Both the position numbers and the translations under genes were made by a program. A DNA stretch of 25,005 nucleotides, taken from positions 1 to 25,005 of the forward strand of contig CAMQSH010000008.1 of assembly GCA_947036575.1 (NCBI GenBank). The letters run 5' to 3'. Position 1 is the stretch's first letter, and each line of letters opens with the position of its first letter. The stretch is from an uncultured Brevinema sp. (GTDB taxonomy: Bacteria; Spirochaetota; Brevinematia; Brevinematales; Brevinemataceae). The notes under the pieces are model-generated. The model was not told where the DNA came from. It saw only the letters and a list, made by a program, of their open reading frames with translations, and did not search any database. Positions 14,857 to 23,093 of the stretch are shown here, one piece after another.

Positions 14857-15126
14857 CTATAATACCTCTTGAAGTTTTGTAGTAATTTCATCAACATTTA
14901 AAAAAGATTCAATGATAATTACTGGTTTATTAACTTCTGATATTAATTCTTGAGCTATAGCTTTGGATGTTAGATACACATCTGCTACCAAACTTTTGGC
15001 ACTAGTTTTGTCAGTGCACTCAACTTCACCTTCTATATTCATTTGTTTTAGAGCTTTTTCTGTGGATATTTTTAAAATAACACTAGTGCCGATCCCAAAA
15101 CCACAAACAGTTACAATTTTAATCAT
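14857..15126 (-). CDS. PTS EIIB component, ascorbate (UlaB/SgaB) family
   Basis: An 89-residue soluble EIIB of the lactose/ascorbate Rossmann-like type. The phosphorylated Cys8 lies in 'VCGFGIGTSVILK', the standard P-loop-like 'CGxGxGTS' motif, and the remainder is one compact alpha/beta domain of normal length. It would accept phosphate from an EIIA and pass it to the sugar bound by the adjoining EIIC. No EIIA gene is present within the window, so the partner must be coded elsewhere. It lies 9 bp after the oxidoreductase gene with an AGAGG ribosome site. Confidence 0.88.
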   Translation of the reverse strand: MIKIVTVCGFGIGTSVILKISTEKALKQMNIEGEVECTDKTSAKSLVADVYLTSKAIAQELISEVNKPVIIIESFLNVDEITTKLQEVL

Positions 15127-15135
15127 AGAACCTCT

Positions 15136-16506
15136 TTATTTTCTGAATAATTTTACAATAGGATTTGATAGTAAATCATCTATCATTGCTTTTTTAGCAA
15201 GTTTTCTTAAAAAATCGCCGTAAGTAGGGTAGGCTTGAATGACAGTTGCAAATTTTCTAAATGGTGTTTTAGAAGCATAAAGCCACTGTAAAAGATTTGC
15301 TATTTCTCCAGCTTTGGAACATAAAACAGTTGCACCAACAATTAGACCTTTATGAGTGATTATTTTGACATAAAATTGGTCTTCTAAAGATACAATAGCT
15401 CTTTCACTATCATTTTGGAAGGATTCATATACTTTAATATTGTCACCAAATTGTTGTCTTGCTTCTTTTTCTAATAAGCCAATTTTTGCATATTCAGGAT
15501 CGGTAAACACAGTATAAGGAACAGGATCTTTTGGGTATTTAGCAGGAAAGAAAGGAATAATTAAATTTCTAATAAATAGTTCACCTTGTTTACCAGCAAC
15601 ATGTGAAAAACGGAAAGGACCTACACAATCACCTAAAGCATAGATATGTGGTTGAGAAGTGCGAAGATAATCATCAACAATAATTCCAAAATTGGTATAT
15701 TTAACTCCAATTTTTTCTAAATTAAGTTCTTGGATGTTAGGAGTACGTCCTGATGCGATAAATATTTTCTCAGCAGAAACACTTTGTTGATGATTATCTT
15801 TGAGGAAAACAACAGAGTTTTCTGTATTGTTAGGGACGATTTCTTCAATACTTACATTTGTGATAAGATCGATATTATATTTTTTTAGAGTTCCTTTAAT
15901 AGAGTTACATACAAAATCTTCAGCGATAGCTAATACTTCAGGAGCTCTTTCTAAGAGAGTCACTTTAACCCCTAAACGAGCTAAAGGAATTGCTAATTCC
16001 ATAGAGATAACACCTGCACCAACAAAAACAAGAGATTTAGGTAATTTATCTTGTTTAAAAAAGTTATCATTAGTAAGAATGTTTGATTCATTTAGTCCTT
16101 TAATCTCAGGAATAAAAGGACTAGTACCTGTGCTAATAACAATTTTTTTACCTGTAAATATTGTGTCATCTACTTTTATATGGTGAGTATCCTGAAATTG
16201 AGCCTCACCTATAATGACATCAATACCGTAAGATTTTAGTAATTCAGGTGTTTCATGAAGATAGATTTTTTCAGAGACATCTCTTACTTTTTGAAAAATT
16301 TCGTCTTTATTTGAAAAGTTTTCTTTACTATATTGGATAAACGCTTTTGACGGAACACAGCCACTCCAAGTACATTCTCCACCCATTTTACGGCGTTCTA
16401 CAAGCAACACTTTTTTATTTAGTTTAATAGCACCAATTGCACAGGTTAATCCACCTGCACCACCGCCAATGACAATGACATCATATTTTGTTGTTTTTAC
16501 TGACAT
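15136..16506 (-). CDS. FAD-dependent pyridine nucleotide-disulfide oxidoreductase (MerA/LPD-like)
   Basis: A 456-residue class I disulfide oxidoreductase. In order: the FAD-binding 'IGGGAGG' (13-19); the redox-active pair 'GGECTWSGCVPSK' with Cys45 and Cys50; a second Rossmann motif 'FVGAGVISMELA' (~165-176) for NAD(P)H; 'YALGDC' (~288); and the C-terminal dimerisation domain. At the active-site base position, the usual 'HxHP' of lipoamide dehydrogenase reads 'QAYP' with Tyr at ~426 and Asp five residues on. This argues against ordinary lipoamide dehydrogenase or glutathione reductase. It is also not a classical mercuric reductase, since no N-terminal MerP-like domain or terminal Cys pair is seen. 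Such proteins occur next to, and fused to, TVP38 domains in other bacteria. Substrate unknown. AAGGAA precedes the ATG. Confidence 0.85.
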   Translation of the reverse strand: MSVKTTKYDVIVIGGGAGGLTCAIGAIKLNKKVLLVERRKMGGECTWSGCVPSKAFIQYSKENFSNKDEIFQKVRDVSEKIYLHETPELLKSYGIDVIIGEAQFQDTHHIKVDDTIFTGKKIVISTGTSPFIPEIKGLNESNILTNDNFFKQDKLPKSLVFVGAGVISMELAIPLARLGVKVTLLERAPEVLAIAEDFVCNSIKGTLKKYNIDLITNVSIEEIVPNNTENSVVFLKDNHQQSVSAEKIFIASGRTPNIQELNLEKIGVKYTNFGIIVDDYLRTSQPHIYALGDCVGPFRFSHVAGKQGELFIRNLIIPFFPAKYPKDPVPYTVFTDPEYAKIGLLEKEARQQFGDNIKVYESFQNDSERAIVSLEDQFYVKIITHKGLIVGATVLCSKAGEIANLLQWLYASKTPFRKFATVIQAYPTYGDFLRKLAKKAMIDDLLSNPIVKLFRK

Positions 16507-16516
16507 ATAATATTCC

Positions 16517-17101
16517 TTAATCCAAATGTTTTACTACTAATATAAAGCGTTGAACGCCTGTTGCAAAAATTAATATTGCTCCTATCGTTCCAGTGACGAC
16601 TATCCACTGAGGGAAAATAATTAATAAAATAAATAAAATAAAAGCCTCTGTTCTTTCCATAATACCAGGAGAGTAGAAAAATGATTTATGACTTTCTTTA
16701 TTGACGATAATACCTGCTGTTAAAAAAACAGAGATACAAATAACAATAGAGGCTAATAATAGCATCATAATAGGCATTCCTTGAGGATAGGTAAACCCCA
16801 ATGCAAGAATAATTCCTACTTCAACAATTCTATCAAAAGTAATATCCATTAATGTTCCTAAAGAAGATCCCCCACCTTGTTCTCGTGCAAGAATACCGTC
16901 TAAAACATCACACAATCCCGAAGATAATAATAATACTAAGGCAAGGATCGTATTATTCATAACAATAGCAGTAGCCGATCCTAGTCCTAAAATTAAGCCT
17001 AGTGTGGTAACCTGATTTGCTGTAATACCCATGTTAAGTAAGAGATGCACCCCACTTTTCAATATACTTTTGGCACGGTGTTGTAAATGAGTATCTATCA
17101 T
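16517..17101 (-). CDS. CDP-alcohol phosphatidyltransferase family protein
   Basis: A 194-residue inner-membrane enzyme with five or six hydrophobic segments. The complete family signature is present: Asp65, Asp68-Gly69, Ala72-Arg73, then eight residues to Gly82, Asp86 and Asp90, i.e. Dx2DGx2ARx8Gx3Dx3D. The four Asp bind divalent metal, and these enzymes move a CDP-linked phosphatidyl (or CDP-alcohol phospho) group onto an alcohol acceptor such as glycerol-3-phosphate, inositol, inositol phosphate or serine. Which acceptor is used cannot be read from sequence. It is first in a tightly packed operon, 10 bp ahead of the oxidoreductase gene, with a strong AAGGAG site. The surrounding TVP38 genes fit a role in making or placing a membrane lipid. 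Confidence 0.9.
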   Translation of the reverse strand: MIDTHLQHRAKSILKSGVHLLLNMGITANQVTTLGLILGLGSATAIVMNNTILALVLLLSSGLCDVLDGILAREQGGGSSLGTLMDITFDRIVEVGIILALGFTYPQGMPIMMLLLASIVICISVFLTAGIIVNKESHKSFFYSPGIMERTEAFILFILLIIFPQWIVVTGTIGAILIFATGVQRFILVVKHLD

Positions 17102-17123
17102 AAAGTTCTCCTTTTTATTATTT

Positions 17124-17152
17124 ATAATAACGTATTATCAGATGGCATTCAA
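17124..17152 (-). promoter_or_regulatory. Candidate promoter of the phosphatidyltransferase-DUF547 operon
   Basis: On the minus strand, TTGAAT (17152-17147) and TATTAT (17129-17124) with a 17-bp spacer, 22 bp ahead of the start codon. Matches are good but not perfect. The intergenic stretch 17102-17275 also contains an A/T-only 9-bp hairpin at 17211-17230. Confidence 0.5.
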
Positions 17153-17275
17153 TAGGGTATTTTAATATGAGTATTTTTGTGCTATTCATATTATGTGATT
17201 CCTAGAAGATAAATAATTTTTAAATTATTTTTTATTTATGGAAATAAATCTAAATTATAGAAAATTAATTATATA

Positions 17276-17987
17276 TTATTTATTTGAACGCTTTTTGTTG
17301 GTAGCTTTGTGATCGTGATATTCTTGAATAAATCCCGTACTAATAATACCTGTAGGGATAGCAAGGATAGCAATTCCAAATAATGCAATGGATGCGGAAA
17401 TCAATTTACCCAAAGTCGCATAGGATATACATTCCCATAGCCTATCGTGGTAAAGGTAGAAATTGCCCACTACATAGTAGCAGATATACTAGGAAACTCT
17501 TTGGGTTGTAGTGCATTTTCTACATTGAACATAAGAATAGAAGCTAATAATAAAACGATAAAACTCATTAGAGCACTTAAGATTAAAAATTCTATATTTT
17601 TAGTAAAGACTCTTGCTAAAATTTGGTATGTTTTAAGATATTTTGAGAATACGTAGGAGTTTGATTAATTTTAAAAGATCAATGTTTTCTACTCATTCTT
17701 GGGGGAAAAATAGGAGAGATAGCGATTAAATCTACAATACCTACACGAGTGAAAATATATTTGTTTCTAATAGATATGATAACTCTAAAGACATACTCTA
17801 AGACGAAAGAACTAAAAATATCATAGTATTGTATATAAGATGGCTTTGTCTCTAGAACGGTAACATAAACATTCAAAATAATAATACTTGTTAAATAAAA
17901 ATGAAAACAGAATGTTTTTATTTTTTCTACCATAAATTTACTCGTTATTTTTTGTGTTTCTATATTATAAAATACGCAGATATACAC
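17276..17987 (-). pseudogene. Decayed voltage-gated potassium channel (six-helix Kch/Kv-like)
   Basis: Reading the minus strand across frames rebuilds a six-helix ion channel. First S1-S3-like segments ('ILNVYVTVLETKPS', 'SSFVLEYVFRVI', 'GIVDLIAISPIF'), then an S4-like 'DLLKLIKLLRILK' with spaced Lys/Arg, S5, and the pore 'WAISTFTTIGYGNVYP' with the K+ filter TTIGYG (17434-17451). S6 follows as 'LFGIAILAIPTGIISTGF'. Lesions: a TAG at 17470-17472 just before the pore Trp, where an intact channel has Trp-Trp, and frameshifts near the AAAA run at ~17683, near ~17640 and after 'NVYP' at ~17425. With at least four independent lesions it is a true relic, not one sequencing error. The original start is uncertain (GTG 17987 or ATG 17933). 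Confidence 0.85.
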
Positions 17988-18105
17988 TAATAAAACAAAT
18001 GATTTGTATATTAATTATATATAGAAGAAATTTGATAAATAATTGTCTATACCTATGTACTTATATTTATATTTATTCTATAATAAATACTTAGGAGTAT
18101 ATTTT

Positions 18106-18891
18106 ATGAATTATCAAGAATATTTAGAAACTGCTTTAACGATCACAGATATAAGTACTAAAATTTTTAAAGAAGGTTTTTTTGAAATTAGTAATAACAA
18201 AAATGTTGAATGGAAAAGTGAGAGTGATCCTGTAACAGAATTTGATAAAAAAATAGAAAAAGTTACAAGAGAATATATTTTGTCCAAATATCCAGATCAT
18301 TTAGTTTTGGGTGAAGAGGATGGGCTTAATTCTACGACAGCATCAGATTTTAAATGGATCATTGATCCTATAGATGGGACGATTAATTATATTAGAGGGA
18401 TTGCTTTTGTAGCGTATAGTTTGGCATTATCATACAAAGACGAGATCGTTGTGGCTGTTGTTTGTAATCCTATTTTGGACGAGTGTTTCCATGCTGTCAA
18501 AGGGCAAGGGGCTTTCTTGAATGGAAAAAAAATCACTGTTAGCACTTGTCAAGAACTCAAACAATCTTATCTAACTCTAGGGAGATACACAGAAGAATAT
18601 GTAGAACAATTTCATAACTTAGTTAACATGTTTCAATCAGTACGTAATCCAGGATCAGCAGCATTGGCATTAGCTTATGTTGCAATGGGAAGAATAGAGG
18701 CTGCTCTATATTTCAAATTATCTCCATGGGATATAGCTGGAGGGTATTTATTGGTTAAAGAGGCTGGTGGTATCATGACTAATATCAATAGTGATTCTTT
18801 TTCTTTAGAAAAACCTTCTGTGTTAGCGAGTAATCCTTACTCTTACAATCATATTACTAGGGTGTTGTCTTCATTAACTCAATTTTTATAA
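18106..18891 (+). CDS. Inositol monophosphatase family protein
   Basis: A 261-residue metal-dependent phosphatase of the IMPase/SuhB/CysQ fold. Seen are 'LGEEDG' (Glu70/71), the metal site 'DPIDGT' (87-92) and the second site 'SPWDIAGG' with Asp209, at typical spacings. I start at ATG 18106 because AGGAG lies 8 nt upstream; the longer frame from 18043 has no site and adds an atypical hydrophobic leader. It probably hydrolyses a sugar or inositol monophosphate in the cytoplasm; family members also act on fructose-1,6-bisphosphate, PAP or as SuhB factors, and sequence alone does not decide. It is divergent from the channel relic and the lipid operon. A terminator follows. Confidence 0.87.
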   Translation: MNYQEYLETALTITDISTKIFKEGFFEISNNKNVEWKSESDPVTEFDKKIEKVTREYILSKYPDHLVLGEEDGLNSTTASDFKWIIDPIDGTINYIRGIAFVAYSLALSYKDEIVVAVVCNPILDECFHAVKGQGAFLNGKKITVSTCQELKQSYLTLGRYTEEYVEQFHNLVNMFQSVRNPGSAALALAYVAMGRIEAALYFKLSPWDIAGGYLLVKEAGGIMTNINSDSFSLEKPSVLASNPYSYNHITRVLSSLTQFL

Positions 18892-18934
18892 AATATATAT
18901 AAGTATATATTTTATAAAAAATTATTAAAAGCAA

Positions 18935-18966
18935 AACCCCCCATCTTATAATCAAGATGGGGGGTT
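18935..18966. terminator. Bidirectional terminator between converging genes
   Basis: A perfect 13-bp stem with six consecutive C-G pairs (18935-18947 with 18954-18966), loop 6 nt, A-rich on the left and TTATTATTAT on the right. It serves the phosphatase gene (+) and the giant lipoprotein gene (-). Confidence 0.9.
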
Positions 18967-18980
18967 ATTATTATATTTTT

Positions 18981-21900
18981 TTATTCAAATTTTTTCACAA
19001 AAAATTTCTTGATTCCTTTATCGTTAACATAGGCAATATAAGGAGTGCCATTAGGAGTAATCACTAGGGATATATGTGCTGCTTGATGATTATTTGCGTT
19101 GTCGGAAACAACTTTCCAAGTACTACCATCAAATCTCATTAGTTGGATCTCTTGACCATAACTATAATCAGCATAGGCAACATAAGGGGTGTTATGAAGA
19201 TCAATTGCTAGAGATATATGTTTTATAGCTCCATTACTAAATCCTTGATCTCCAACAGCTTTCCATTCACCGCCTTCAAACTTCATTACAGTAGCTTTGT
19301 TCCCATTGCTCTTATCTTTATAGGCAACATAAGGAGTATTATCAAGAGCAATCGCTAGAGATATATCTTCTACCTCTCCATCACTAAATCCATCATCATT
19401 TCCAACAGCTTTCCATTCATCGTCTTCAAACTTCATTACAGTAGCTTTGTTCCCATTGCTCTTATCTATATAGGCAATATAGAGCATGTTATCAGAAGTG
19501 ATTGCTAAGGATATATCTTCTACTTTTCCTTCACTAAATCCTTGATCTCCTGTGAGACTCCAAACACTATCTGTACTAGATAGCTGCCTCACTGTAGCTT
19601 TGTTCTCTTTATTATTATCTTGATAGGCAACATATAAAGTCCCATTAGGATGGATGACTGAGGATATATGGTCTGCCTGTCCTATACTATTAGCTTCAGT
19701 ATCTACCCACGTACTACTACCATAAAGCTTGTATACTTGGAGTTTTTTACTAATAGTGGACTCTTTATCAGAAAAAGCAATAAAAGTGCTATTATCTTTA
19801 GGGTCGATTGTTAGGGAAATACTGGAAGCTGATTTGTCTTCTAGACCTGACCCTGCCTTATCCCAAAAAGATCCAGTATGTTTATTTATATTGAGTGCGC
19901 TATTACCTTCATTGTTTGCAATAAAAGCAACATATGGAGTATTATCTGGTCCGAGTACTAAGGATGTATTTAGTACTATATTACCAAATCCAGCGTTATC
20001 AATGAATGATGATTTTCTTGGTTTTGCTATTACTGTGGCAAGATCAGAACTATCATCGTTAAGTATACCATATTTGCCATCTTTTATGCCATGTTTTGTC
20101 ATATTCTTGTTGCCCTGTACTACGTAGACGGTATTGTCATCAACATATCGTCCTATGCTATAAGTTTTACCACTATGACTATAAGTACCATCTGCATCTA
20201 TTCTAAAAGATGCACCATCTGATGATGATAATCCTAGAGCGTTGATTTTATTAATAAACTCAGCTTTTGCATCATCTGTTATCCTTACAAATGCTAGGTG
20301 ATCTCTTATAGTATCAACATTACCAGGCTGATAATTAAGATATGCTGGATCTACAAATTGATGGACTTCTTGTCCAACTGTAGCAGATACCAAGATCTTA
20401 CTATCAACTTTGCCTTCATTATAAATTCGTATTATTTTATATTTGTTGTCAATCTCTTGAGACGCAGGTGTAATTGTTAAAGGCGTCCATTTACCATCTA
20501 TATCAGGAAATATTAAGTCTTTATTTTTGAGTAAGTCCATATATCGTTTTATGTCATCTATGGGAGTTGGGATGATTGCTACTTCTGTACCAGGTTTTAT
20601 ACTATCACCAACAACAACTCCATACTGAGAGCCTCTTATCTCGTGAGTTTCTGGTATTCCAGTGCTCAAGTTCACGACAGTTGCACTAGTACCAAGATCG
20701 TTAATGGTAGTAATATTATAATTAGTTCCACTAACAGTATAAGACCCTAAAATACTCTCACTAGTTCCTGTTGTTATTGAATCTGGAAAATTACTCCAAT
20801 TTTTCACTTTTGCATATACAAAAAGAGTTAGGTTTATTTTTAATGCATCTAATGCTGTTGGCTCTGCTATTACATCAATAATAGTATTATTATCGTCACC
20901 CAGAACACCAAATTTTCCATTTCTATATCCATGTACTTCTACACTTGTTATATCATCTTTTTCGACTGCTACGAGGATGGTATTTTCGTCAATTACTCTC
21001 CCTATTTCAACTGAAGATGGAGCATGAGAGTACGTATTAATATCTATCTCGAAAACAGAAGTAGACTTGACTCTTGTTAAGTTTAGATTATTAATCTTAT
21101 TAGCAAATATTTGTATATTGTCTATGGTACTTGGAGCTATTGCTATTTCTGTTTTTATAGGGATACCACCTTCACTATGAATAGGTCCAAAATTAGTAGA
21201 GCCTACTATTTTGTGAGTTTCTAAGGTATGAAGACCTTCGAAGTTTTTTGATACTAAGATAGAAGTACTGTCAAAAACTTTTCCTATCTCATAAACCGCA
21301 CCTCTGACAGTATAAATTCCATTAGCCGGTATCCCAAATGTTGTCCACTCTCCAGCCTCGGCATATTTAAAGTCTCTTATTTGCTCACGTAATGGATCAA
21401 CCTCTTCTGAAGTTGCTTTTCTGAATGCTAATTCATTAAAAAATGTGGTACCCCCGCTTGTAGTTATAGGACCAATGGAGGAGTTCTCATTACATAATCT
21501 GTGAGTTTCCACACGACTATCTGAGGTTGCTGTTACTAAGATAGTTATTTCATCATCTTCTACTCGTCCTATTGTATACGTCTCTTCATCAATCGTATAA
21601 GTAGTAGTAGTTTTGGTGAGATCTTGCCATTCTCCGGCTTTTGTGAATATAAAATTATCTAGTTTATCAAGAAATGTTTTTTTATCGTCTTCGTCAGATC
21701 CTACAAACGCTATTATTGTCTTATCAGTATTATCAGAGACAAAGGAAGACTCATCTATTATTTTGTGAGTTTCTTTGCCACTAGTACTACTCATAACTAA
21801 GACATTTGGTGTTCCACTGTCCAAGCCAGTAATTCGCCCTATCTGATAAGTAACATTATTAACTATATAAGAATAAAGACCATCATTAGGAACTATTTCG

Positions 21901-22853
21901 AATTCATCCCACTCAGCAGTAGCTGTGTTCAAAAATATAAAATCATTTAGTTTATTGTTTAGTTGATTTATATCGGCTGTAGTTGCTTTTTTGAATGCTA
22001 TTTCTGTAATATTACCAGAGTTAATAGGACCAAAAGAATTATCGTTTATCCTGTGATTTTCTGTACCACTTGGACTTTTTGCAACTAAGTAATTGTTTTC
22101 GTCAATAACCTTCCCTATCTCATAGGTAATACCTTTAATAGTATAAGTAGTTTTATCTGTAGGGATACTAAAAGTATCCCACTTTTTATTTCCCTCGACT
22201 ATAAAGGAAGCTAGTTTTGTACGTAATGAAGCCAAGTCTCCTGATGTAGCTTTTCTGAAGGCTAAGTCTTTATAGATAGTACTACCAATAACAGCACCAA
22301 AACTGCTATCTACTAATCCGTGGATTTCTGTACCACCAGTACTCTTTGCTACTAGAACAGAATCTTCGTTAATGATACGTGTTATAGTATAAGTTGTATT
22401 ATCTGTGGTGTATGTCCCATTCTCAGCTATAAGGAATGTTTTCCATGATCCAGATTGTTCAGAATCTAAATTTTTAGCGTTAACTTTTTCTCGAAATGAT
22501 AATGTCTCTGCTGGTGATACTGGAGTAAAAGCTATTTCTTGGAAAGTAATACCAAATACTCCATTTACTAATTCGTGTATTTGTTCTCCAAAATCGATAG
22601 ATGTAGATAAGACCGTATTATCGTTGATAATACGTATTATTTGATAAGGAATACCTTGAGCATCAGTATAAGTCCCATCAGATGCTATTTCAAAAGGAAC
22701 TAAAGCAGTTTCTTTTGCAAAAACCAAGCCTGTAGCTTTAATTTTTGCAGCAAATTCTGCTATTTCTTCAGGGCTGATTGTAAATTCTTCTTTAGGAGCA
22801 ACAGTACATGAACCTATAAAAAATATTGAAAGAGCTATTAGTAATTTTTTCAT
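18981..22853 (-). CDS. Giant repeat lipoprotein with ten ~90-residue repeats and a seven-blade-like propeller
   Basis: A 1290-residue lipoprotein. The signal peptide ends in 'FFIGSC' with Cys16 as lipid anchor. Residues ~24-946 form ten diverged repeats of 85-96 residues, each reading roughly 'F.I...GTYT..G..Y.I.R' then 'N.ILV', an ExH triplet, 'G..FG' and a closing '.EIAF..AT'. The His positions are 93, 178, 267, 363, 451, 547, 641, 737, 831 and 921; Glu two residues earlier is kept in all but the last. Residues ~950-1290 hold seven ~50-residue units of the type 'ISLAI..NTPYVAY.D' ending '.KF...W..VG', which resembles a seven-bladed beta-propeller. The mature protein has one Cys besides the anchor (454). 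It is probably displayed on the cell surface or in the periplasm as a binding or adhesion protein. I do not recognise the repeat family. A strong promoter and AGGAAA site precede it. Confidence 0.88.
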   Translation of the reverse strand: MKKLLIALSIFFIGSCTVAPKEEFTISPEEIAEFAAKIKATGLVFAKETALVPFEIASDGTYTDAQGIPYQIIRIINDNTVLSTSIDFGEQIHELVNGVFGITFQEIAFTPVSPAETLSFREKVNAKNLDSEQSGSWKTFLIAENGTYTTDNTTYTITRIINEDSVLVAKSTGGTEIHGLVDSSFGAVIGSTIYKDLAFRKATSGDLASLRTKLASFIVEGNKKWDTFSIPTDKTTYTIKGITYEIGKVIDENNYLVAKSPSGTENHRINDNSFGPINSGNITEIAFKKATTADINQLNNKLNDFIFLNTATAEWDEFEIVPNDGLYSYIVNNVTYQIGRITGLDSGTPNVLVMSSTSGKETHKIIDESSFVSDNTDKTIIAFVGSDEDDKKTFLDKLDNFIFTKAGEWQDLTKTTTTYTIDEETYTIGRVEDDEITILVTATSDSRVETHRLCNENSSIGPITTSGGTTFFNELAFRKATSEEVDPLREQIRDFKYAEAGEWTTFGIPANGIYTVRGAVYEIGKVFDSTSILVSKNFEGLHTLETHKIVGSTNFGPIHSEGGIPIKTEIAIAPSTIDNIQIFANKINNLNLTRVKSTSVFEIDINTYSHAPSSVEIGRVIDENTILVAVEKDDITSVEVHGYRNGKFGVLGDDNNTIIDVIAEPTALDALKINLTLFVYAKVKNWSNFPDSITTGTSESILGSYTVSGTNYNITTINDLGTSATVVNLSTGIPETHEIRGSQYGVVVGDSIKPGTEVAIIPTPIDDIKRYMDLLKNKDLIFPDIDGKWTPLTITPASQEIDNKYKIIRIYNEGKVDSKILVSATVGQEVHQFVDPAYLNYQPGNVDTIRDHLAFVRITDDAKAEFINKINALGLSSSDGASFRIDADGTYSHSGKTYSIGRYVDDNTVYVVQGNKNMTKHGIKDGKYGILNDDSSDLATVIAKPRKSSFIDNAGFGNIVLNTSLVLGPDNTPYVAFIANNEGNSALNINKHTGSFWDKAGSGLEDKSASSISLTIDPKDNSTFIAFSDKESTISKKLQVYKLYGSSTWVDTEANSIGQADHISSVIHPNGTLYVAYQDNNKENKATVRQLSSTDSVWSLTGDQGFSEGKVEDISLAITSDNMLYIAYIDKSNGNKATVMKFEDDEWKAVGNDDGFSDGEVEDISLAIALDNTPYVAYKDKSNGNKATVMKFEGGEWKAVGDQGFSNGAIKHISLAIDLHNTPYVAYADYSYGQEIQLMRFDGSTWKVVSDNANNHQAAHISLVITPNGTPYIAYVNDKGIKKFFVKKFE
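19251..19479 (-). repeat. Near-identical DNA repeats coding adjacent propeller units
   Basis: Within the giant lipoprotein gene, 19251-19329 and 19401-19479 (offset 150 bp) are almost identical, differing at a handful of bases, while other units differ widely. The offset becomes 147 bp further left because one unit has an extra codon. This marks a recent duplication or gene-conversion event of one ~50-codon unit. Confidence 0.8.
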
Positions 22854-22918
22854 AAAATTTTTCCTAATATTTTTTTAATAATATTTATTAGTCGGTATTA
22901 TAATATTATAATATTAAT

Positions 22919-22947
22919 ATTATAAGTATATTTATTGGTTTTGTCAA
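22919..22947 (-). promoter_or_regulatory. Promoter of the giant lipoprotein gene
   Basis: On the minus strand, perfect TTGACA (22947-22942) and perfect TATAAT (22924-22919) with a 17-bp spacer. It gives a leader of about 60 nt, rich in ATT/AATATT repeats. High expression is expected. Confidence 0.85.
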
Positions 22948-23043
22948 TACTATAAATATTATAAGAGAGATATATTAAAAAAAAGTTATATTAATATTAT
23001 ATTTTTTAGCAGAGTACTTGTAGAAAGCAACAATTTCTATAAT

Positions 23044-23074
23044 AAAAAACATCACTAATTTAGTGCTGTTTTTT
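23044..23074 (-). terminator. Terminator after the first HAD phosphatase gene
   Basis: Inner stem CACTA (23053-23057) / TAGTG (23061-23065), one mismatch, then eight further pairs out to 23044 and 23074, with A and T runs. It lies 20 bp past the stop at 23094. Confidence 0.75.
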
Positions 23075-23093
23075 ATGATTAATAAAATTTTGA

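Noticed and set aside
18043..18105. Extended N-terminus of the inositol-monophosphatase-family gene
   Set aside because: The extension lacks a ribosome site and is atypical for the family; ATG 18106 has AGGAG at 8 nt.
19192..19500. CRISPR-like spaced repeats
   Set aside because: Repeat spacing and content follow codons of propeller units in one frame; there are no short identical repeats with unique spacers.
19729..20480. Plus-strand open frames inside the giant lipoprotein gene
   Set aside because: Antisense shadows of a continuous 1290-residue frame with periodic repeats.
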